A stretch of 64,000 nt of DNA, taken from contig NZ_CP114286.1 in assembly GCF_027111275.1 (NCBI RefSeq), forward strand, positions 4,698,501 to 4,762,500, given 5' to 3'. This DNA comes from Flavobacterium luteolum (GTDB lineage Bacteria > Bacteroidota > Bacteroidia > Flavobacteriales > Flavobacteriaceae). This document shows positions 57,481 to 64,000 of the stretch, piece after piece. A program made the position numbers and the translations under genes. Within the stretch, counting starts at the first letter, position 1, and each line of letters starts with the position of its first letter. The notes beneath the pieces are model-generated. The model did no database searches and had not been told where the DNA came from. It saw only the letters and a list, made by a program, of their open reading frames with translations.

Positions 57481-59118
57481 ATGAAAATAAAATATGTAGC
57501 ACTTGCTTGCTTAGTGCTGACAAAAATGGGCAGTGTTTATGCACAAAAAAATACAGAAACGCTTTCTAAGGTTTGGGTATCTGACTTAGGAAACGGAAAT
57601 TATAAAAATCCAATTATCTATGCCGATTATTCTGATCCCGATGTCTGCCGTGTGGGGAAAGATTATTTTATGACTGCTTCGTCTTTTAATTGTATTCCGG
57701 GACTTCCCATTCTGCATTCGAATGATTTAGTCAATTGGAAGTTAGTAAATTATGCGTTGCCAAAACAGCCTCCTGTAGAAACCTACGATAAAATACAGCA
57801 CGGTAATGGGGTCTGGGCGCCTTGCATTCGTTTTCATAATGAGGAATATTATATTTTTTATCCTGATCCCGATTTCGGAATTTATATGACGAAAACTAAA
57901 AATCCGTACGGTAAATGGTCAGAACCTGTTTTGATTAAAGCAGCGAAAGGTATTATAGATCCCGCTCCTTTTTGGGATGAAGATGGGAAGGCTTATCTGG
58001 GTTATGCATTAGCAGGAAGCCGTGCCGGAACCAAAAGTGTTTTAATGCTTTGTACCATAGATCCTGTAAGCTGTATGGCTAATGATGATGAGATGCTTTT
58101 GTTTGATGGTCATAAAAACCATACAACGGTTGAAGGACCTAAATTCTATAAACGAAATGGCTATTATTATGTTTTTGCTCCTGCAGGCGGTGTCGCAACA
58201 GGCTGGCAGTTAATCCTGAGGTCTAAATCTATTTATGGGCCTTATGAAGAAAAGGTTGTGTTGGAACAAGGAAAAACAGTTGTAAATGGTCCACATCAGG
58301 GCGCTTGGGTTGATACAGTAACAGGAGAAGACTGGTTTATACATTTTCAGGATCAGGGTGCTTATGGCCGTGTCGTACATTTAAATCCGATGAGTTGGAA
58401 AAATGACTGGCCGGTTATGGGAGTTGATAATGATAAAAATGGTATTGGAGAGCCTGTGCTGACTTTTAAAAAACCAAATGTAAATGGGCAATATCCCTTA
58501 GCAACTCCTCCGGATTCTGACGAATTTAATGAGCCTATGCAAGGTTTACAGTGGCAATGGCATGCTAATAAACAGTTGGTCTGGGGTTATCCTTCGGCTG
58601 GTATGGGTTATTTCCGTTTGAATTGTATTCCAAAGCCAGCAGATTTTAAAAGTTTATGGCAGGTGCCTAATATTCTGGCGCAAAAATTTCCTGCTGAAGA
58701 GTTTATGGCAACTTCTAAAATAACATTTACCCCCAATTTTGATAATGAACAATTTGGATTGGTTGTGATGGGAAGAAGTTATAGCAGTTTATCCGTTAAA
58801 CAAATTAATGGTCAATTAAAATTAATGCAGTTATCTGCGGCTAAAGCCGATAAAGGAGCTGTAGAAATTGCAACTGAAATTGCAACACTTTCTAATAATA
58901 CTTTTTATTTCAGAGTGACGGTTCAAAAAGGAGGAAAGTGCCAGTTTTATTACAGTTTAGATGATAAAAAGTATATAAAAGCCGGTTCTGAATTTATTGC
59001 TTCTGAAGGAACTTGGATAGGTTCAAAAGTTGGTTTTGTGGCTTTGAGAGAAGGAACAATAAATAATGCCGGCTATGCAGATATAGACTGGTTTAGAATA
59101 TCTAAAATTGAAAAATAA
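57481..59118 (+). CDS. GH43 glycoside hydrolase with C-terminal beta-sandwich
   Basis: 545 residues with a signal peptide (LACLVLTKMGSVYAQ). Five-bladed propeller with the three GH43 carboxylates: Asp in YADYSDPDVCRVG, Asp in GIIDPAPFWDEDG and Glu in TTVEGPKFYKRNG. A beta-sandwich (residues about 340-540, DSDEFNEPMQGLQWQW to YADIDWFRI) of the kind seen in beta-xylosidase/arabinofuranosidase members follows. It probably removes arabinose or xylose/galactose side units from pectic oligosaccharides; the exact subfamily needs comparison. Second gene of its unit. Confidence 0.92.
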   Translation: MKIKYVALACLVLTKMGSVYAQKNTETLSKVWVSDLGNGNYKNPIIYADYSDPDVCRVGKDYFMTASSFNCIPGLPILHSNDLVNWKLVNYALPKQPPVETYDKIQHGNGVWAPCIRFHNEEYYIFYPDPDFGIYMTKTKNPYGKWSEPVLIKAAKGIIDPAPFWDEDGKAYLGYALAGSRAGTKSVLMLCTIDPVSCMANDDEMLLFDGHKNHTTVEGPKFYKRNGYYYVFAPAGGVATGWQLILRSKSIYGPYEEKVVLEQGKTVVNGPHQGAWVDTVTGEDWFIHFQDQGAYGRVVHLNPMSWKNDWPVMGVDNDKNGIGEPVLTFKKPNVNGQYPLATPPDSDEFNEPMQGLQWQWHANKQLVWGYPSAGMGYFRLNCIPKPADFKSLWQVPNILAQKFPAEEFMATSKITFTPNFDNEQFGLVVMGRSYSSLSVKQINGQLKLMQLSAAKADKGAVEIATEIATLSNNTFYFRVTVQKGGKCQFYYSLDDKKYIKAGSEFIASEGTWIGSKVGFVALREGTINNAGYADIDWFRISKIEK

Positions 59119-59224
59119 GGTTTTAAGTTTAAGTTTAATTTTTTTTCGATCTGGTGGTTATGGTTTAAGTCATTAAGTATTTTTGTGGTTAATTGTAATT
59201 AGTTACTTTTACTGGCACTAGGAT

Positions 59225-59252
59225 AAAAGAAGTCTTCGGACTTCTTTTTTTA
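59225..59252 (+). terminator. Terminator after GH43 gene
   Basis: AAAAGAAGTC and GACTTCTTTT enclose a TTCG tetraloop, with a long T run following: a textbook intrinsic terminator. It also has the A run needed to act on the convergent strand. Confidence 0.9.
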
Positions 59253-59425
59253 TTTCTAAAGAATTCTGTTTTCTAAAAAAGTTTTTTAACCACAACCCGA
59301 GCGATAGCGAACAGGCGAAGCAATTACACAAATTTTTACAAATTAATTTCTACAGTTATTGGGCAGACTTTTTAGTTCATTAAAAAAACTTAAACTTTAA
59401 ATAATATTACTTAGCGTCTCTGCGT

Positions 59426-59471
59426 CTTTGCGAGCAAATTCCAAATTGGTTTACTAAATAATCTCGCAAAG
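59426..59471. repeat. Inverted CTTTGCGAG motif between convergent genes
   Basis: CTTTGCGAG (59426-59434) and CTCGCAAAG (59463-59471) are inverted around 28 bases. The left arm belongs to the phrase AGCGTCTCTGCGTCTTTGCG, a type of intergenic repeat I have seen in Bacteroidota genomes. The function is not known. No gene is seen in 59253-59511. Confidence 0.5.
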
Positions 59472-59511
59472 TGGTTAAATCGCAAAGTTTTAATATAGAT
59501 TTTTAGTCGAT

Positions 59512-62500
59512 CTAACTTTTATGTTTTTGTCGGTATTCTGTTGGAGTATCTCCGTATTTGTTTTTAAAGGATTTAGTAAAATACTTCATATCTGAAAAAC
59601 CTGTCATATCAGCTATCTCTTTAATCAATAACTGACTGTCAGACAATAATTGTGCGGCACGTTTTATTCTGATATCACGAATAAATTCAACAGGAGAATA
59701 ACCTGTTAAACTCTTTATTTTATAGTATAATGTAGTTCGATTCAAGCCCACTGTACTACCGAGAATTTCAACGGAAAATTCATTATTATCAATATTTTCT
59801 TCGATACAATCCATAATTTTTCGCATTATTTCTTCATCCTTATCGCTTACTAAATGCGGTTTTGGTTCATAGTTTTCTTTCGGATGTGTTTCTTCTTTAT
59901 AAGTATTCTTATCGTAATTTTCAAAAATGCTTTGCAGACGTTTACGTTGTTCCAGTAAATTTATAATACGGGCTTTCAGATAACTTACACTAAAAGGTTT
60001 AGTGATATAATCATCCGCACCATAATTCATTCCCTCCAACTGACTTTCGATTGTTGTTTTTGCCGTTAATAACACAACAGGAACGTGACTGGTTTCTATG
60101 TTATTTCTAATTTTCTTTAATAAATCTACTCCGCTGAGTTTTGGCATCATAATATCACTAATTACAAAATCAGGCGTATTTTCGATTATTTTTTGATAGC
60201 CTTCTTCACCGTCTTCCGCTTCAATTACTTCATAATCTTCTTCCAGTATATTTTTAATGAAGGTGCGTAAATTCAAATCATCTTCAACCACCAATACTCT
60301 GACTTTTTCAGTTGTCTGCTGTATGGAATTTTTGTCTATTGCAATTTCAGTTACAGCTGCGGGCTCTTCATTAATAATTTCTACATCTTCATTAAAATGG
60401 TCATGGCCCGTTTTAAAGCTCAGGGAGAAAGTGCTTCCCTCATTGGCTGTACTGCTAAAAGTAATTTCGGCATGATGCTGCTCTACCAGTTCTTTAACCA
60501 TAGAAAGTCCGATTCCGGTACTTGGATTATTGACGTTAGTGTTATAAGACGAAAACCGATTGAAAATACGACTTTGAAAATCCTCTTTTATCCCCAAGCC
60601 CGAGTCGATAACCTGTAGCTGAAGCTCATTGGATATTCGTACTATTTTTAGAGTTATAGATTTTCCGTCGGGAGTATATTTAAAAGCATTAGACAACAAA
60701 TTCATTAAAATCTTTTCCAAGGCATTTTTATCAGCCCACAAACGAAAATCGTCTCCTTCGACTTCAAACAGATAAGTTATATTTCGTTCTTGTGCTGTTT
60801 CCAGGAAATTATTAAATATATCATTGGCAAACACAGCTAGGTTGATTTCTGAGATCTGAAGTTTTTGATCCTGTATTTTTCTAAAATCCAGTATTTGATT
60901 TACCAAACGCTGCAGTCTATTGGTATTTTGAGACACATAAGTTAATTGTTTCTTTACTACTTCAGAAGTTCCGGAATCATTAATAAGATAATCAACAGGA
61001 CCAGTAATCAACGTAAGAGGAGTTCGTAGTTCATGTGAGATATCAATGAAAAATTTATTTTTCATTTCAAACATATCCTTTTCCATTTGTGTATTGGTTT
61101 TCAGTCGATACATGGTTAATACTACATAATTAATTCCCAGAATAATACCCAGGACTAACATACAGTAGATAATGTAGGCAATCCAGGTATTCCATATTGC
61201 CGGTAAAACGGTGATGTTTATTTGTCGTTCATTAGCGACCCAGTTTCCTTGGCTGTTGGTCGATTTTACCTTGAAAATGTAATTTCCTTTTGGAACGTTG
61301 GTATAAAAGGCAGCATGCTGATCATTGGTATAATTCCAATTTTCGTCAAAACCTTCCAGTTTATAAGCATATTTAATGTTTTCGGGATTAATATAATCCA
61401 GTGCAGCAAATTCTATATTAAAAAAGTTCTGATTATGTTTTAACTCTATTACCGGATTACTGTCTATAGAATATGATAAATTAAAAGGAGCATTATTATT
61501 CTGATTGTAAACCTGAAAATCAGTTAATGCCAAAGTAGGTATGTTGTTGTTCGATTTTATGCTATTTGGAAAAAAATGTAATAATCCTTCCGCATAACCA
61601 AACAGCAATTCGCCGCTTTGTAATTTAATTCTTGTTGCCTCTGTAAAATTATTAAAGGTTAAAATAGGTTTCACTTCAGAATATACTTCAAAGAGTTCTG
61701 CCCGCGGATTAAAACGTGTTAAAATATAGTCGGTTGTGATCCATAAATTTTGATCATTATCTTCTAACAAAGACAAAATATTATTTGAAGGAAGACCTTC
61801 TTTTTGTGTATAATGTTTAAAATCTTTCGGATATCCTTTTGCATCTCTTGTAAGTACTTTACTGATTCCGCCATCGGCTGTTGCTATAAAAGCCTCGCCA
61901 CTTTTAGGCATACAGAAATCAATGACATCATTACTTTTTAAACAGGTCGTTTCCTGCTGCGTTTTTTCATAAACTTTTATAGAGGAAATTAGTTCAGGAA
62001 ATCTTTTTTTTCCATCTAATACCAACAATCCGGTAGTAGAACCAATATATAATATTCCTTGTTTATCCTGTTTAATGCATCGTATGTGTAAATGCTTTTC
62101 AAGAAGAGTATTTTTTAATCGCCCGTTTTGATTGATAAAATCTAAAGTATTTCCTTTTTTCCGAATTAAGTTTAATCCGGTTAAAGTCCCAACCCATAAA
62201 CGTTTACACTGATCTTCAAAAATGGTATAAATGTTATCATTGCTTAAACTGTTCGGGTTGTTTTCTATGTTTTTAAAGTGTTGTACCTGATAGCTGTAGT
62301 CTTGCGTTTTAGGACTAAACTTATAGAGTCCATCTCCTCGTGTTCCGATCCATATTACAGATTCTTTGTCCTGAATAATACTGTAAATTGGTTTTTTCCA
62401 GACAGACTGAGGAACTAATTGACCATCTGGTGATATGCATCCAAGTTTTTTAAAGTTTTTGTCAAAAAGAATAAGTTGGTTTTGTTTATTGGCAACCCAA

Positions 62501-63897
62501 ATGTTTTCGTTTTTATCCTGAAATACGGCACGTACATCTTTGATACCTAATTTTATTTGAGGATTTTCAATTTTTAAAGCCTTAAAATTATTCTGGCTGA
62601 AAGTAACTTTTATAATTCCGGATGTCTGTGTATTATACCATAAATTACCCTGTCTGTCAAAATAGGCAATATGAAATTTATTACTGAAATTTCCTTTCGG
62701 GAAATAAGCTGTAGTTTCAAACGGAATTAAACGATTGGCAGAAGGATCATATTTTGAAAAACTGCCATTATTAGGCTGAACCCAGATTTCTCCTTTCGCA
62801 TTGGTTAGTGCTGCAGCTTTTACTGAAAACTGAGTTAAGCCAGTTTCATCAGCGCCTGCCGGAAAATAGGTTATTTTTTTATTTTTTATATTAACAGCAT
62901 AGATACCGGCTTCATCATTATTGGTAAACCATAACAGATCTTGTGTCAGTCTTATAACATTTATTTTCTTTTGTTCGAGATTGGCTATATCAGAACTTTT
63001 AAATTTAGATGTTTGTCCGGTAAAAATGTTTATTAAACAAAAATCGGCTTGCTCTGTTATCGCTGCAACTGTAGTGTTATCTATTTTTTTTAAAATAATG
63101 ATTTCACCTTTTAAGCCTAATTGATGTGTTCTGTAATTTTGCGTACCTTTTGTGTATTGCAGTAAATTGCTGTCGGCTCCTCCAAACCAGATTTCATCTT
63201 CAAGTTCCAGTGCAGTGTAAAATGCTTTTGTTTGTTCATTTGTGTCTAAAAGCGATTTTGGACTAGCTTGCAACTTATTCGCTTTTAACTGCATAATGCC
63301 TCGATCAGTTAAAATCCAGCTGTTTTTAGAACGGTCTTCAAAAACAGTTATGACTTTATTACTGTTTAACTTACCATTATCTTTACTGAAGATTTCATAG
63401 GAGTAACTATTGCTGGTAATGGCGATACAACCGTTATTTTTTGTAATAAGCCACACTAAGCCCGATTTTTGAGGAAGTATCTGGGTAATTTCTATATTGT
63501 TTTTTACCACCTCCGGTATTAATTCTGCTCCCCAAAATTCATTTACAGCAGGATCAAAACAATAGACTTTGTTTTTGTTGGACAAAGTACGCATCCAGAT
63601 TTTGCCGGATGCATCTTCTGTAATCCAGTCGATACGATTGTTTTTCATCAAAACTTTATCCGTAGCTTCTGTTTTATAATTTTTAAAGCGATATCCGTTG
63701 TATTTGCTTAAGCCGTTAGTGGTAGCAAACCATATAAATCCTTTTTTATCCTGAATGATATAATTAATGATATTATGAGGAAGTCCATCCTCAACCAAAT
63801 AGTGGCTAAAATTGTAGTTCTGTTGTGCATAACAGGCAAGCTTGCTGAGAAATAAAAAAAGTAAGGCGCATTGGTATTTTTTTTTGTTTAAATGCAT
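59512..63897 (-). CDS. Hybrid two-component system (HTCS) sensor-regulator of the pectin locus
   Basis: 1461 residues from the ATG at 63897 (a TTG lies just before it). Order: signal peptide (ALLFLFLSKLACYAQ); two seven-bladed periplasmic propellers (residues about 25-780, repeats such as DKKGFIWFATTNGLSKYNG and DNDQNLWITTDYI); Y_Y_Y domain (about 790-900); one membrane helix (WIAYIIYCMLVLGIILGINY); HisKA with His in FIDISHELRTPLTLI; HATPase with NLLSNAFKYTPDG and GIGLSMVKELVEQH; receiver with Asp in FVISDIMMPKLSG and Lys in YITKPF; and AraC-type DNA-binding domain (IKEIADMTGFSDMKYFTKSF). It senses a pectin oligosaccharide and activates the locus. It is convergent to the enzyme genes. Confidence 0.96.
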   Translation of the reverse strand: MHLNKKKYQCALLFLFLSKLACYAQQNYNFSHYLVEDGLPHNIINYIIQDKKGFIWFATTNGLSKYNGYRFKNYKTEATDKVLMKNNRIDWITEDASGKIWMRTLSNKNKVYCFDPAVNEFWGAELIPEVVKNNIEITQILPQKSGLVWLITKNNGCIAITSNSYSYEIFSKDNGKLNSNKVITVFEDRSKNSWILTDRGIMQLKANKLQASPKSLLDTNEQTKAFYTALELEDEIWFGGADSNLLQYTKGTQNYRTHQLGLKGEIIILKKIDNTTVAAITEQADFCLINIFTGQTSKFKSSDIANLEQKKINVIRLTQDLLWFTNNDEAGIYAVNIKNKKITYFPAGADETGLTQFSVKAAALTNAKGEIWVQPNNGSFSKYDPSANRLIPFETTAYFPKGNFSNKFHIAYFDRQGNLWYNTQTSGIIKVTFSQNNFKALKIENPQIKLGIKDVRAVFQDKNENIWVANKQNQLILFDKNFKKLGCISPDGQLVPQSVWKKPIYSIIQDKESVIWIGTRGDGLYKFSPKTQDYSYQVQHFKNIENNPNSLSNDNIYTIFEDQCKRLWVGTLTGLNLIRKKGNTLDFINQNGRLKNTLLEKHLHIRCIKQDKQGILYIGSTTGLLVLDGKKRFPELISSIKVYEKTQQETTCLKSNDVIDFCMPKSGEAFIATADGGISKVLTRDAKGYPKDFKHYTQKEGLPSNNILSLLEDNDQNLWITTDYILTRFNPRAELFEVYSEVKPILTFNNFTEATRIKLQSGELLFGYAEGLLHFFPNSIKSNNNIPTLALTDFQVYNQNNNAPFNLSYSIDSNPVIELKHNQNFFNIEFAALDYINPENIKYAYKLEGFDENWNYTNDQHAAFYTNVPKGNYIFKVKSTNSQGNWVANERQINITVLPAIWNTWIAYIIYCMLVLGIILGINYVVLTMYRLKTNTQMEKDMFEMKNKFFIDISHELRTPLTLITGPVDYLINDSGTSEVVKKQLTYVSQNTNRLQRLVNQILDFRKIQDQKLQISEINLAVFANDIFNNFLETAQERNITYLFEVEGDDFRLWADKNALEKILMNLLSNAFKYTPDGKSITLKIVRISNELQLQVIDSGLGIKEDFQSRIFNRFSSYNTNVNNPSTGIGLSMVKELVEQHHAEITFSSTANEGSTFSLSFKTGHDHFNEDVEIINEEPAAVTEIAIDKNSIQQTTEKVRVLVVEDDLNLRTFIKNILEEDYEVIEAEDGEEGYQKIIENTPDFVISDIMMPKLSGVDLLKKIRNNIETSHVPVVLLTAKTTIESQLEGMNYGADDYITKPFSVSYLKARIINLLEQRKRLQSIFENYDKNTYKEETHPKENYEPKPHLVSDKDEEIMRKIMDCIEENIDNNEFSVEILGSTVGLNRTTLYYKIKSLTGYSPVEFIRDIRIKRAAQLLSDSQLLIKEIADMTGFSDMKYFTKSFKNKYGDTPTEYRQKHKS

Positions 63898-64000
63898 CAA
63901 AGTTATATATTGGTAAGGTTTGAAGTTAGGCCACTAAAATAACAAATAGTTTGCCACAAAACTTTCTTTACTCTGATTTTAAAGTTTATCTGCAAGAAAT

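Overview
The window comes from a member of the Bacteroidota, almost certainly Flavobacteriaceae and probably Flavobacterium. Evidence: a type IX secretion (CHU_C) sorting domain, a SusC/SusD pair with a hybrid two-component regulator, lipoproteins ending in short Cys lipoboxes, TAnnTTTG-type promoter elements, and almost no Shine-Dalgarno sequences. No rRNA, tRNA or CRISPR array was seen. || Layout. 1-4.0 kb: the 3' part of a giant surface adhesin built of near-identical 264-bp repeats. 4.4-9.4 kb: two tandem DUF1254/DUF1214 lipoproteins, small hypothetical genes and a small beta-barrel protein. 10.1-12.9 kb (minus): an operon of thioredoxin-like protein, ApbE flavin transferase, DUF4266 and DUF3570. 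13.0-14.1 kb (minus): a VIT1/CCC1-type metal transporter and a hypothetical gene. 14.6 kb: a YkuD-like L,D-transpeptidase-like protein. 15.3-21.6 kb (minus): a complete RND efflux operon. 21.8-26.7 kb: a ClC channel, a DUF389 membrane protein and NhaA. 26.8-32.9 kb: a degenerate succinylglutamate desuccinylase-like protein, a c-type cytochrome lipoprotein, a truncated-globin-like lipoprotein, glutamyl-tRNA reductase and a lone receiver-domain protein. 33-37.2 kb: dispersed structured repeats, a serine hydrolase and decayed IS6-family elements. 37.2-63.9 kb: a pectin utilisation locus. || The pectin locus has two pectin methylesterases (CE8), a GH28 polygalacturonase, an esterase, two GH95 enzymes, SusC/SusD, a DUF5123 surface lipoprotein, a PL1 pectate lyase, a GH105 unsaturated uronyl hydrolase broken by an in-frame stop, a GH43 enzyme and an HTCS regulator. 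Pectin would be de-esterified (CE8, esterase), cut at the surface (PL1), imported by SusCD and finished in the periplasm (GH28, GH105, GH43, GH95). Three transcription units of this locus share a CCCCCT...ACC operator placed exactly 23 bases before a TAnnTTTG element, which predicts one regulator for all three. || Most notable: the shared operator; the nonsense-mutated GH105; a family of structured repeats with compensatory stem changes at 8.1, 9.5, 33.0 and 35.3 kb; the IS6 graveyard at the edge of the pectin locus, which cuts off a signal-peptide gene; a zinc-hydrolase-like protein lacking both metal-binding histidines; and the ApbE/DUF4266/DUF3570 operon of unknown purpose. Composition is mosaic: the pectin locus and the RND operon look clearly more AT-rich than the ion-transport and haem regions.
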